Of a stretch of 64,000 nt of DNA, positions 8,318 to 16,089 are shown piece after piece. This DNA comes from JAAYCI01 sp964371725 (GTDB lineage Bacteria > Bacillota > Clostridia > Oscillospirales > Ruminococcaceae). Position numbers and translations under genes: made by a program. The stretch covers positions 1-64,000 of the forward strand of contig CAYJNQ010000005.1 of the NCBI GenBank assembly GCA_964371725.1. The letters run 5' to 3'. The notes beneath the pieces are model-generated. The model saw nothing but the letters and a program-made list of their open reading frames with translations, did not search any database and was not told the origin of the DNA. Position 1 is the first letter of the stretch. The number at the start of each line of letters is the position of its first letter.

Positions 8318-8932
8318 ATGAACAAGCAAAACGACGACAAACGAATGCAAGAAATCATGCAGGATTTCGCACCGGGCACACCCCTGCTTTTGCAAGTGTG
8401 CTGTGCGCCTTGCGCCAGTTGTGCCATTGAGCGCCTCGGTGCACACTTTGCCCTTACATTGCTGTATTACAACCCCAATATTCAACCCAAAGCCGAGTAC
8501 GACAAGCGCTTTGCGGCCTTTGCCCCCCTTTTGCAAAGCCCCCCCACCCTCTATCCCCTGCGCTTAGAACAGGGCCCATACGACAGTGAACACTTTTTAG
8601 CATTGACAGAACCTCTTGCAAGCGAAGCCGAGGGTGGTCGCCGCTGCGAGCTGTGTTTTTCCATGCGCCTTGACTATACAGCAAGTCAAGCAAAACAACG
8701 CGGTTTTCCCTGTTTTGCCAGTTCATTGAGTGTGGGGCCACGCAAAAACGCCGCACAAATCAACCATGCGGGCGACGCTGCCGCATGGAAGTTTGGCAGC
8801 CGATACCTTCCCAGTGATTTGAAAAAACAAAACGGATACCAGCGCAGTATATTTTTAAGCCGCGAGCTCGGGCTCTATCGGCAAAGCTATTGTGGTTGCC
8901 CTTATTCGCGCACACCTAAAGAGGATAAGTGA
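8318..8932 (+). CDS. queH: Epoxyqueuosine reductase QueH
   Basis: The QueH (DUF208) family performs the last step of queuosine formation, reducing epoxyqueuosine in the tRNA wobble position. The 204-residue protein has the signature paired cysteines LLQVCCAPCASC near the N-terminus, RRCELCFSMRLDYTA in the middle and the C-terminal QSYCGCPYS, which together bind the iron-sulfur and iron centres. ATG at 8318 has AAGAGG upstream; an in-frame TTG at 8300 is less likely. Its 3' end overlaps the convergent glycosylase gene by 31 bases. No other queuosine gene is in the window. Confidence 0.9.
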   Translation: MNKQNDDKRMQEIMQDFAPGTPLLLQVCCAPCASCAIERLGAHFALTLLYYNPNIQPKAEYDKRFAAFAPLLQSPPTLYPLRLEQGPYDSEHFLALTEPLASEAEGGRRCELCFSMRLDYTASQAKQRGFPCFASSLSVGPRKNAAQINHAGDAAAWKFGSRYLPSDLKKQNGYQRSIFLSRELGLYRQSYCGCPYSRTPKEDK

Positions 8933-9426
8933 TTTTTCAGCACCTGCCATTGGCGCCAAAGACAGTCTTGCCCACATGCAGCATTGGCCGCACTGGTGCT
9001 TGGCAAACGCACCGCCGGCCTTCCACATTCTGTCTCACAATATTTTTGATACAACCGATGCGCCGTTGCACCGTTGCAGAACACAGCCTCGATTTGGCTG
9101 TGTTCAAAAAGTTGTTGCAGATGGTTTGGTTTTGGCTTTTGAATGGAGCTGTCGGCGGCGCCGCGAATGAGGCAGGTTTCCAAAACATCCCACAGCGCAA
9201 TGTTGTGTCTTTCCAATAAGGCCACTTTTTCAGGTTTGTCTTTTGGGCAAGCCTCACCACATAGCTTTGCCAACAGCGGCCAAAAACGATTTTGAGGGTG
9301 CCCGTAATAAAAGCCGGTTTCAAAACTTTTGGGCGAGGGGTAGCTGCCCAAAATCAGCACGCGCGAAAATTCATTGTAAACCGGTGCAAAACCCACCTCA
9401 TCACCCCGCATTTGAGCCGTTTTCAT
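8902..9426 (-). CDS. DNA-deoxyinosine glycosylase (UDG superfamily family 6)
   Basis: A base-excision repair glycosylase of 174 residues, related to the Mug/HDG branch of the uracil-DNA glycosylase superfamily, removing deaminated adenine (hypoxanthine). Motifs are LILGSYPSPKSFETGFYYGH followed by PQNRFWPLLA near the N-terminus and IALWDVLETCLIRGAADSSI in the middle. ATG at 9426 has AAAGGGG seven bases upstream; the frame stays open further up, but that part lacks a ribosome site. It converges on queH and is divergent from guaB. Family assignment is from motifs; substrate is inferred. Confidence 0.8.
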   Translation of the reverse strand: MKTAQMRGDEVGFAPVYNEFSRVLILGSYPSPKSFETGFYYGHPQNRFWPLLAKLCGEACPKDKPEKVALLERHNIALWDVLETCLIRGAADSSIQKPKPNHLQQLFEHSQIEAVFCNGATAHRLYQKYCETECGRPAVRLPSTSAANAACGQDCLWRQWQVLKNHLSSLGVRE

Positions 9427-9463
9427 GCTAAATCCCCTTTCTTTTCTTGTTTTCACAGATTTT

Positions 9464-9577
9464 TCAAAACTTTTTTCCGGCAAAGACTTGACACATGATG
9501 TCAAAAAGGTTACAATTTAATTGCAGGAAAGTTACAGCCAGAGACTTCCTTGCGTAATGAGTGCAAACTTTTTTCAT
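9464..9577 (-). CDS. Possible 36-residue small protein upstream of the glycosylase gene
   Basis: A short minus-strand frame starts MKKVCTHYARKSLAV and ends FAGKKF. It has a remarkably strong ribosome binding site, GGAGGAGGAGGTG, seven bases before its ATG. It ends 37 bases before the glycosylase start. It lies antisense to the guaB leader and overlaps the guaB promoter, and no clear minus-strand promoter was found, so the ribosome site could be a by-product of the pyrimidine-rich leader. No family recognised. Confidence 0.2.
   Translation of the reverse strand: MKKVCTHYARKSLAVTFLQLNCNLFDIMCQVFAGKKF
9488..9516 (+). promoter_or_regulatory. Strong guaB promoter with a palindromic operator over the -35 box
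   Basis: Consensus TTGACA (9488-9493) and TACAAT (9511-9516) are 17 bases apart. The -35 is also the left arm of a perfect 6-5-6 palindrome, TTGACA-CATGA-TGTCAA (9488-9504), a layout typical of a repressor operator. The regulator is not identifiable from this window. Confidence 0.75.
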
Positions 9578-9676
9578 GATGCGGCACCTCCTCCTCCGGT
9601 TGCATTGTATGCAATTGTCAGGTCCGCAAACTCCTTGTAAGCAAAAAACTCCGCAACTCCCAGCGGGGTTTTTTGT
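9523..9676 (+). promoter_or_regulatory. Structured guaB leader ending in an intrinsic terminator
   Basis: Downstream of the promoter, GCAGGAA can pair with TTCCTTGC (about 9521-9553). GCGG-ACCT pairs with AGGT-CCGC (9581-9627) and encloses TTGCAT-TGT-ATGCAA (9600-9614). A terminator follows, with AAAAAACTCCGC and GCGGGGTTTTTT (about 9644-9675). The guaB start is about 90 bases further on. This looks like an attenuator or riboswitch-type leader, or a small RNA. I could not match it to purine, PRPP, ppGpp or T-box consensus. Confidence 0.5.
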
Positions 9677-9764
9677 TGTCTATGCTGCCTTCGGCGGCTC
9701 TACTCTCTTTTCTTTTTGCCCGCACTATGTTACGATAGAAAAAAAACAAGGAGGCAGGGACTGT

Positions 9765-11261
9765 ATGGCTATGATTTTCAAGGAACCCAGCCGTACATTT
9801 GGGGAATATTTGCTGGTTCCGGGCTATTCTTCCATCACATGTACACCGCAAGCGGTTAGTTTGCGCACACCCATTGCACGTTTTCAAAAAGGGGAAGAGC
9901 CCCCTTTATCCATGAGCATCCCGCTAACCAGCGCCATTATGCAAAGTGTTTCGGGTGTGAAAACCGCCATTGCATTGGCCATTGAAGGCGGTATCAGTTT
10001 TTTATATTGCAGCCAAAGCGTGGAAGACGAGGCCGCCATGGTGCGCAAAGTAAAAGGTTACAAAAAAGGGTTTGTCACCTCCAACACGAACATCCACCCC
10101 GACGCAACACTTGCCGATGTGTTGGCTTTAAAAGAGAAAACCGGCCATTCCACCATGGCTGTTACAGATGACGGCAGCGCCCACGGAAAACTGCTTGGCA
10201 TGGTTACCTCACGCGACTACCGCGTTTCCCGCATGGAGCTAAGTGAAAAAGTGTCGGACTTTATGACACCCTTTGACCAGTTGGTTTCGGCCCCCTCCAC
10301 CACGACGCTAAAAGAGGCAAACGATATCATTTGGGACAACAAGGTAAACACCCTACCCCTCGTGGATGAAAACCAACATCTTGTGCATCTTGTGTTCCGT
10401 AAAGACTACGACTCGCACAAAGAAAACAAAAATGAATTGCTAGACAAAAACAAGAGTTATGTTGTGGGGGCCGGCATCAACACACGCGATTATGAAGAGC
10501 GGGTCCCCGCTTTGGTAGAGGCCGGCGCCGACATTTTGTGCATCGATTCGAGCGAGGGTTATTCCGAGTGGCAAAAACGCACGCTGAATTGGATCCGGGC
10601 CAAATACGGAACCAGCGTGAAAGTGGGCGCCGGCAACGTGGTGGACGCCGACGGTTTTCGCTATTTGGCCGACTGTGGCGCCGACTTTGTGAAGGTGGGC
10701 ATCGGCGGCGGTAGCATTTGCATCACGCGCGAGCAAAAAGGTATTGGCAGAGGGCAGGCCACCGCTGTTATTGAGGTGGCAAAAGCGCGCGACGCCTATT
10801 TTGAAGAAACAGGCACCTATGTGCCCATTTGCTCGGACGGTGGCATCGTGCACGATTATCACATCGCGCTGGCCCTTGCCATGGGTGCCGATTTTGTGAT
10901 GCTCGGACGTTATTTCTCCCGTTTTGATGAAAGCCCCACCAACCGCCTTTTGGTGGGCGGCAGCTATGTGAAAGAGTATTGGGGCGAAGGCAGCAACCGC
11001 GCGCGCAACTGGCAGCGCTACGATTTGGGCGCGGGCGAAAAACTTGGTTTTGAAGAGGGTGTAGACAGTTATGTGCCCTATGCCGGCAGCCTCAAAGACA
11101 ATGTGGGGGCCAGTTTGTATAAGCTGCGCAGCACCATGTGCAACTGTGGTGTGCTTTCGCTTGAAGATTTCCGCGAAAAAGCACGTCTCACACTTGTGTC
11201 GTCCACCAGCATTGTGGAAGGCGGCAGCCACGACGTGATTTTAAAGGAGAAGGGCGAGTAG
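9765..11261 (+). CDS. guaB: IMP dehydrogenase
   Basis: Converts IMP to XMP with NAD+, the committed step of GMP synthesis, in the cytoplasm. The 498-residue protein has a split TIM barrel with two CBS domains inserted at about residues 105-215. The catalytic loop reads GIGGGSICITREQKGIGRGQ, with the nucleophile at Cys319; most bacterial enzymes have GPGSICTTR there, so this belongs to a divergent clade. The flap region RNWQRYDLG and SDGGIVHDYHIALALAMGAD are also present. ATG at 9765 has AAGGAGG upstream. Regulation is likely through the palindrome and leader upstream. Confidence 0.9.
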   Translation: MAMIFKEPSRTFGEYLLVPGYSSITCTPQAVSLRTPIARFQKGEEPPLSMSIPLTSAIMQSVSGVKTAIALAIEGGISFLYCSQSVEDEAAMVRKVKGYKKGFVTSNTNIHPDATLADVLALKEKTGHSTMAVTDDGSAHGKLLGMVTSRDYRVSRMELSEKVSDFMTPFDQLVSAPSTTTLKEANDIIWDNKVNTLPLVDENQHLVHLVFRKDYDSHKENKNELLDKNKSYVVGAGINTRDYEERVPALVEAGADILCIDSSEGYSEWQKRTLNWIRAKYGTSVKVGAGNVVDADGFRYLADCGADFVKVGIGGGSICITREQKGIGRGQATAVIEVAKARDAYFEETGTYVPICSDGGIVHDYHIALALAMGADFVMLGRYFSRFDESPTNRLLVGGSYVKEYWGEGSNRARNWQRYDLGAGEKLGFEEGVDSYVPYAGSLKDNVGASLYKLRSTMCNCGVLSLEDFREKARLTLVSSTSIVEGGSHDVILKEKGE

Positions 11262-11311
11262 TAAAATCACTTGCATGAATACGTTCTTCCATTTCACTAA
11301 AATATATGCTT

Positions 11312-11346
11312 AAGGGGCTGTTTCAAAACATTTGAAACAGCCCCTT
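11312..11346. terminator. Bidirectional terminator between guaB and the phosphoglycerate mutase gene
   Basis: AAGGGGCTGTTTCAAA pairs perfectly with TTTGAAACAGCCCCTT around ACA. It lies between convergent genes, two bases past the stop of the mutase gene. It is the third member of the CTGTTT palindrome family in the first 12 kb. Confidence 0.85.
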
Positions 11347-11348
11347 GT

Positions 11349-12593
11349 TTATTCTTCCAGTAAACGCGAAAGCAAGCTGGGTCCACTTTCTACAAACAGG
11401 CCCATTTCTGCATAGTCTTCCGTGTATCGTCGGCCTGTTTTCTCCGCGTGGTTTCGGCTGTCATAGAGCACATAGGGCACGGGGCCCGCATCATGCCCGC
11501 GTGTGGCACTCAGCGTTTTATGGTCGCTGAGCAACAGAATCCGAAAGGGCACTTGTTCCCTGTGTAGCCCATCCACCAGGCGCTGCACACAGCGTGCATC
11601 AAAAGCTTCGATGGCCTTTACCTTCCCTTGCACATCCCCGTTGTGGGTGCATTCGTCCGGCGCTTCTACATGCAGTAGGGCAAAATCATATCCCGCTTTC
11701 AGCTGTTCCAACACCGCATCGGCCTTGCCCTCAAAATTGGTGTTGAGTTCACCGGTTGCACCCTCTACGCGAACCACATCCAACCCCACCAGGCTGGCAA
11801 TACCATGCACCAAGGGAACCGCGCTTACCACAAAACCATGTTTACGGCGTAGCTTTTCAAAGTTCTCAAGGCTCGGTGTCATCCCCTCGGCCCAAAACCA
11901 AAGGCTATTGGCCGCAAGATGCCCCTCGGCTCTGCGCTTTTCATTCACAGCGTGCCCGTTAAGCACCTTGTGTGCCCTTTCCATAAGGCGGCACAGCCCT
12001 TTTGCCACTGCGCTTCCTGCCGGCAGCAGTGCGCCGGCCTTTTCCCCAAGATGGTCGTGTGGCGGTGTGGTGCACAGCCCCTCTCGGCTGGCATCTTTTT
12101 GCACAGCCATCTGCCGAAAAGCCGGCATCACATAAAAACGCATCCCGTTTTCCTGCAAAAGCGTTTGGAAGGCGGCATCTTGCAAAAGGGTCTCCATAAG
12201 TTCTACGGCCTCTTCCCCCTCCACATTGCCCCCATTGTGCGAAAGGATTCGCTTGTCTTCAAAAGGCATGTCTCCATCTTCCAAGGCCACCAAGTTGCAA
12301 CGGTACGCAAGCTCCCCCTTATGCAAAGAAACGCCACAGCCGGCCGCCTCCAAGGGGGCTCTTCCGGAAAAATGCCGCCTTGGGTCATAGCCCAAAATGC
12401 TCAGAAAGGCCGTATCACTGCCGGGCGCCGTTCCCTCGGGGATGGTGCGCACAAGCCCGAGTTCACCCGCGCTTGCAAGCGCGTCTAAACCCGGGTGTAC
12501 AGCTGCTTGCAGCGGCGTTTGATTGGCAAGTATCTCAACCGGGTTGTCGGCCATGCCGTCGCCCACGGCGATAATTGTTTTTATGTTTGTCAT
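11349..12593 (-). CDS. apgM: Cofactor-independent phosphoglycerate mutase, archaeal (ApgM) type
   Basis: Interconverts 3- and 2-phosphoglycerate by the metal-dependent alkaline-phosphatase-fold mechanism; 414 residues. Seen are the N-terminal IIAVGDGMADNP metal site, EGTAPGSDTAFLSILGYDP (the phosphoserine region), LSHNGGNVEGEEA, LLHVEAPDECTHNGD and LLLSDHKTLSATRGHD. It belongs to the archaeal-like ApgM family also found in many Clostridia, and not the longer GpmI. ATG at 12593 is used although GGGAGG is about 14 bases upstream, a long spacing. It follows the dipeptidase gene by 22 bases, so the two are probably co-transcribed. Confidence 0.85.
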   Translation of the reverse strand: MTNIKTIIAVGDGMADNPVEILANQTPLQAAVHPGLDALASAGELGLVRTIPEGTAPGSDTAFLSILGYDPRRHFSGRAPLEAAGCGVSLHKGELAYRCNLVALEDGDMPFEDKRILSHNGGNVEGEEAVELMETLLQDAAFQTLLQENGMRFYVMPAFRQMAVQKDASREGLCTTPPHDHLGEKAGALLPAGSAVAKGLCRLMERAHKVLNGHAVNEKRRAEGHLAANSLWFWAEGMTPSLENFEKLRRKHGFVVSAVPLVHGIASLVGLDVVRVEGATGELNTNFEGKADAVLEQLKAGYDFALLHVEAPDECTHNGDVQGKVKAIEAFDARCVQRLVDGLHREQVPFRILLLSDHKTLSATRGHDAGPVPYVLYDSRNHAEKTGRRYTEDYAEMGLFVESGPSLLSRLLEE

Positions 12594-12615
12594 TCTTCTT
12601 TTTAAAATCCTCCCT

Positions 12616-14064
12616 TTATCGTAGCTGTGCCACAGCCGCCTTGAGCAATGTCCAGGTGCGTTCGGTTGACGAAATGGATACACGCTCGCTTGGCGAGTGC
12701 ACATCACACAATTCAGGCCCAAGGGAAATCACATCCAAGCCTTCCATAGCATCCGAGAAAATACCGCACTCCAAACCACAGTGCACAGCCGTTATCACAG
12801 GCTCTTTTCCCTCTATTTTCAAAAACTCTCGGCGGAATACCTCGCGCAGTTCCGATACCGGCTGATATTCCCACGCCGGATAATCCGACATCACATCTCC
12901 CACGGCACCAATGTGGTTTTGTAAAAGCACAATTTGCCCGTAAATTGCCTCCTTTAGGCTTTTCACGCTGCTACGAATCGTATACAGTATCTGTATATTG
13001 TCTTCGTCTGTTTTCACCACGCCAAGGTTGTTGGACGATTGCACCAAGCCCTCGATGTCACAGCTCATCGTTTGCACGCCGTTCGGCATCAGCGCCAGGG
13101 CCAAAAGCAACTTGTCGCGCGTCTTTTTTGAAAGCACACGCTCGGGCGCTTTGCACGCTTCGCACACCAATTTCACGCCGGCGTCGGATGCGGCCAGTTC
13201 GCTTTGGAACACGGCCGCACAAACCCGTATGATATCCTGCACCGGTTCTACCTGCCGTGCTTCGATGCCCACTGTGCAAACGGCCTCTCTGGGAATGGCG
13301 TTTTCCTTAGAGCCTGCCTGCATATCACCCAGCACAAAACCCGGCACAGATTCGCGCAATGCGCACAGCACACGTGAAAGTAGGCGGATGGCATTGCCGC
13401 GCCCCTTGTTGATGTCCATGCCCGAATGCCCGCCTTGTAGGCCATTGAGTTTCAGGCTAAGAAATTGCATGTTTTCGGGTTTTTCCCACTCAGTCGGCAG
13501 GCTCATTTTCCCGTGGCGCCCACCGGCATTGCTTGCGATGAATACCCCCTCTTCCTCGGTATCCAAATTGATAAACCGTTTGCCCGATACAAGGCTCATG
13601 TCGAAGGCCGATGCCCCCACAAGCCCAATTTCCTCATCCACCGTGAACACAGCCTCTATGGGTGGATGCGGGCAATCTTTGTTTAGCAATGCCAGCATCA
13701 TGGCCACACCAATTCCGTTATCAGCCCCAAGGGTTGTGCCGTCTGCTCGCAGCCAATCTCCCTCACAAACGGTGCGAATGCCATCGGTTTCGAAGTTGTG
13801 CTCCACATCGCTATTTTTTTCACACACCATGTCCACATGGCTTTGCATCATCAGCACCGGGCTATTTTCGTATCCCGCCGTGCCCGGTGCCTTCACCACA
13901 AGGTTTCCCGTGCTGTCTTGCACCGTCTCAAATCCCTTATCAGCCGCCCAATTTTGTATCCACCCCAAAAGAGCTGCCTCATGCCCGCTTCCGTGCGGAA
14001 TGGCACATATTTTTTCAAAAAAACACCATACATCAGCCGCTGTACTGTTTGCCAACAAAGCCAT
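12616..14064 (-). CDS. pepD: Aminoacyl-histidine dipeptidase PepD (M20C)
   Basis: A zinc-dependent Xaa-His (beta-Ala-His) dipeptidase of 482 residues. It shows ICAIPHGSGHE, the metal motif MMQSHVDMVCEKN, GTTLGADNGIGVAMMLA, TVDEEIGLVGA with catalytic glutamates, and NLDTEEEGVFIASNAGGR. Near the C-terminus are HCGLECGIF and SPSERVSISS, typical of PepD. ATG at 14064 has AGAAGGAG eight bases upstream. It has its own promoter and is followed closely by the mutase gene. Confidence 0.9.
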   Translation of the reverse strand: MALLANSTAADVWCFFEKICAIPHGSGHEAALLGWIQNWAADKGFETVQDSTGNLVVKAPGTAGYENSPVLMMQSHVDMVCEKNSDVEHNFETDGIRTVCEGDWLRADGTTLGADNGIGVAMMLALLNKDCPHPPIEAVFTVDEEIGLVGASAFDMSLVSGKRFINLDTEEEGVFIASNAGGRHGKMSLPTEWEKPENMQFLSLKLNGLQGGHSGMDINKGRGNAIRLLSRVLCALRESVPGFVLGDMQAGSKENAIPREAVCTVGIEARQVEPVQDIIRVCAAVFQSELAASDAGVKLVCEACKAPERVLSKKTRDKLLLALALMPNGVQTMSCDIEGLVQSSNNLGVVKTDEDNIQILYTIRSSVKSLKEAIYGQIVLLQNHIGAVGDVMSDYPAWEYQPVSELREVFRREFLKIEGKEPVITAVHCGLECGIFSDAMEGLDVISLGPELCDVHSPSERVSISSTERTWTLLKAAVAQLR

Positions 14065-14111
14065 TGTTTTCACTCCTTCTTTTTGCTCGTTCACGTATTT
14101 TATTCCCTATT

Positions 14112-14140
14112 AGTATAAACGCTTTTATGCCTTGTGTAAA
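14112..14140 (-). promoter_or_regulatory. pepD promoter
   Basis: On the minus strand TTTACA (14140-14135) and TATACT (14117-14112) have a 17-base spacer, 48 bases ahead of the start codon. Confidence 0.6.
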
Positions 14141-14232
14141 GGGAAAAGACCAAGGCATTTATTTGGCACATTCTCCAAATGACACCGTTGAAAATCGTGA
14201 AAGTTGCCAAAAATTCATGTCTATAAATCAAA

Positions 14233-14268
14233 CAGTGGTCAAATCCACTTTATTTGTGATATTATAAA
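14233..14268 (+). promoter_or_regulatory. Probable promoter region of the mob-fdh operon
   Basis: An AT-rich stretch with overlapping -10 candidates TATTAT (14260-14265) and TATAAA (14263-14268). A small palindrome AGTGG-TCAAAT-CCACT covers the expected -35 area. The -35 itself is weak, so this is a position-based call. Confidence 0.35.
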
Positions 14269-14302
14269 TAGAAATGGGTTTTGATAAAATGGGGGGGATT
14301 TT

Positions 14303-14992
14303 TTGCCGTCTATCGAGACCTTGGGCACGCAGTGCTCCGCGGCCTTGCTGTGTGGTGGAAAAAGCCGACGCATGGGCTTTGATAAGGCATTTTTGCAGCT
14401 GGATGGAGTCTCCCTGTTGGCAGGGCGCACAAGGCAGTTGCTCTCTTTGTTTGAAGAGGTTATGCTCGTGTGCGAAAACCGCACAAAACTCACCGATATG
14501 GCGCCAAACACAGCCCGCATTGTGGAGGACCTCTTCCCCGGCACCGGCCCTTTGGGAGCCGTGTGCACGGCCCTGCTTGAAACACAGCGCCCGTTTGTGT
14601 TTGTAAGCGCTTGCGATATGCCCCGTTTGGACGAGGGCTTGCTTTTGGATTTGTGGAAACATGCCGATAATGTCGACATTGCCCTGTGCACACACGAAGA
14701 GAGGGATGAGCCCCTGTTTGCCTTTTATCATCGACGCTGCTTGCCTGTGTTTGAAAAGCAGCTTGAAAAAGGAGATTTTCGTTTGAAAAGTGGGTTTTCA
14801 CAGCTCTGTGTGTCGCGGTTTTTCGTGGACGAAAACCGCGCTCGTCATGCTTTTGCAAACCTCAACACACCACAGGAGCTTGCATGTTTTTCCAAAACCG
14901 GTATCGAGGCTCAAAACCCTTTCAATGCCCGGGATACAGAACCGTACAAAACCCAAGACGGAGGGCACGATGCAGGCAAACAAGATTCTTGA
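14303..14992 (+). CDS. mobA: Molybdenum cofactor guanylyltransferase MobA
   Basis: Attaches GMP to molybdopterin to make the guanine dinucleotide cofactor needed by formate dehydrogenase. It has the GTP-binding start AALLCGGKSRRMGFDKAFLQ, the FPGTGPLGAV segment and the VFVSACDMPRL metal motif. Its 229 residues include a C-terminal tail after the catalytic domain. The start is a TTG at 14303 behind a run of seven G residues; no ATG fits ahead of the GTP motif. The next gene overlaps its end by 23 bases. Position at the head of the formate dehydrogenase operon supports the role. Confidence 0.87.
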   Translation: MPSIETLGTQCSAALLCGGKSRRMGFDKAFLQLDGVSLLAGRTRQLLSLFEEVMLVCENRTKLTDMAPNTARIVEDLFPGTGPLGAVCTALLETQRPFVFVSACDMPRLDEGLLLDLWKHADNVDIALCTHEERDEPLFAFYHRRCLPVFEKQLEKGDFRLKSGFSQLCVSRFFVDENRARHAFANLNTPQELACFSKTGIEAQNPFNARDTEPYKTQDGGHDAGKQDS

Positions 14993-15560
14993 GGTGCCTC
15001 GGCTTGTGCAAGTGGGCGCGTTTGGCCGAAACGACGGCAAAACCACTTTGGCCTGCGCTGTCATCTCGCAACTATGCCAAACTGTGCCGGTGATAGCGGC
15101 AAAGCTTGTTTGCGTGGAAGCACATACCGGCGCCTGCCACAAACCCGGCGGCGGATGCGGGCTTTGCTCTTGTTTACAAGGAGACTACGACTGGCAGCGC
15201 GAAACCGATTTGAACACAAAAAAGGACACCGCCTTGATGAAAAAAGCCGGAGCCAGCGAAAGCTATTTGCTGCGCAGCCACACGAACAAAATGGCGGAAG
15301 CCTTTGCCGATTTTTTAGAAACACAAGTGCCCGACAATGCCGTTTTGGTGTGTGAATCAAACCGTTTGCGATACGCGGTAAAACCGGGTGTGTTTTTGTT
15401 TGCGGCCGAAAGTTTGCCACCTGTGTCTGCCGTGAAACCACAGGCACACGCGCTGTGCAAGCTTTCTGACCTCGTGGTGGTGCGTGGTGAAAAGGCTCCA
15501 AAACTATCGGTACAAATCAATGCAGATTTATGCCCTTGCATTTCACTTGCAAGGTTATAA
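14970..15560 (+). CDS. Cysteine-rich P-loop NTPase, MobB-like, formate dehydrogenase operon
   Basis: A 196-residue P-loop protein resembling MobB, the GTPase partner of MobA, but not a clear family member. Walker A is GAFGRNDGKT (residues 16-25). An unusual cysteine cluster follows at residues 56, 63, 66 and 68 within CHKPGGGCGLCSC, which could bind a metal or iron-sulfur centre. Residues around 127-143 (VLVCESNRLRYAVKPG) resemble the effector part of MobB-type NTPases. ATG at 14970 has GGAGGG just upstream and overlaps mobA by 23 bases, suggesting coupled translation. A role in cofactor insertion or metal handling for FdhA is inference. Confidence 0.6.
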   Translation: MQANKILEVPRLVQVGAFGRNDGKTTLACAVISQLCQTVPVIAAKLVCVEAHTGACHKPGGGCGLCSCLQGDYDWQRETDLNTKKDTALMKKAGASESYLLRSHTNKMAEAFADFLETQVPDNAVLVCESNRLRYAVKPGVFLFAAESLPPVSAVKPQAHALCKLSDLVVVRGEKAPKLSVQINADLCPCISLARL

Positions 15561-15601
15561 GCTTCAATATTCAAAAACAATAAGGAGGGAACAAATAAAG
15601 G

Positions 15602-16078
15602 ATGACCAGAGAACAAGTCAAGCAAGTCATTGCCGAAAATGGGGGGCGCAAAGAAAACATTTTGGCCATGCTGTTAGACTGCCAGTATGCGAGCGAACAA
15701 AATTTTGTGAACCGCGAAACGGCATGTCTCATTGCACAGGAACTAGAGCTTTCCGAAACCCGTGTATTCGAGCTTTTAAGCTACTATGCCATGCTCAACA
15801 CACAGCCGAAAGCACGGCATATTTTGCAGGTATGTCACTCGTCACCATGCCATTTTTCGGGCGAAAGTTGGGTGAGCGAAGCGTTGCAAAAAAAATTGGG
15901 GGTGCCGCTGGGCCAAGCTACAGCCGACGGTGAATTCCTCATCGAGCACACCCCTTGCGTGGGCGCTTGCGACATCGGCCCCGTCATCAAGGTGCGCGAC
16001 CGCGTGTTTGGCAACTTGGACGAAAACGCCATTGATGCGCTGCTGAGCGGTTTGCGCAGCGGCAACTTGGAAGTGTGA
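15602..16078 (+). CDS. NuoE-like [2Fe-2S] subunit of NAD-linked formate dehydrogenase
   Basis: A thioredoxin-fold [2Fe-2S] protein of the NuoE/HndA/HylC family, 158 residues. The four cluster cysteines are visible as CHSSPC and, further on, CVGACD. The N-terminal helical part (REQVKQVIAENGG, then ETACLIAQELELS) is usual for the family. AGGAGGG lies 12 bases before the ATG, with a closer AAAGG. It is followed 11 bases later by the NuoF-like gene and then fdhA, so it should form the diaphorase module of a soluble formate dehydrogenase complex and not respiratory complex I. Confidence 0.88.
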   Translation: MTREQVKQVIAENGGRKENILAMLLDCQYASEQNFVNRETACLIAQELELSETRVFELLSYYAMLNTQPKARHILQVCHSSPCHFSGESWVSEALQKKLGVPLGQATADGEFLIEHTPCVGACDIGPVIKVRDRVFGNLDENAIDALLSGLRSGNLEV

Positions 16079-16089
16079 GGGGGGCGAAC

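Noticed and set aside
9523..9676. Purine riboswitch before guaB
   Set aside because: The conserved purine-aptamer junction and loop sequences are not present, although a structured leader clearly is.
14065..14302. selC (tRNA-Sec) near the formate dehydrogenase operon
   Set aside because: No cloverleaf or terminal CCA-flanked stem could be found in this gap or in 20073-20200.
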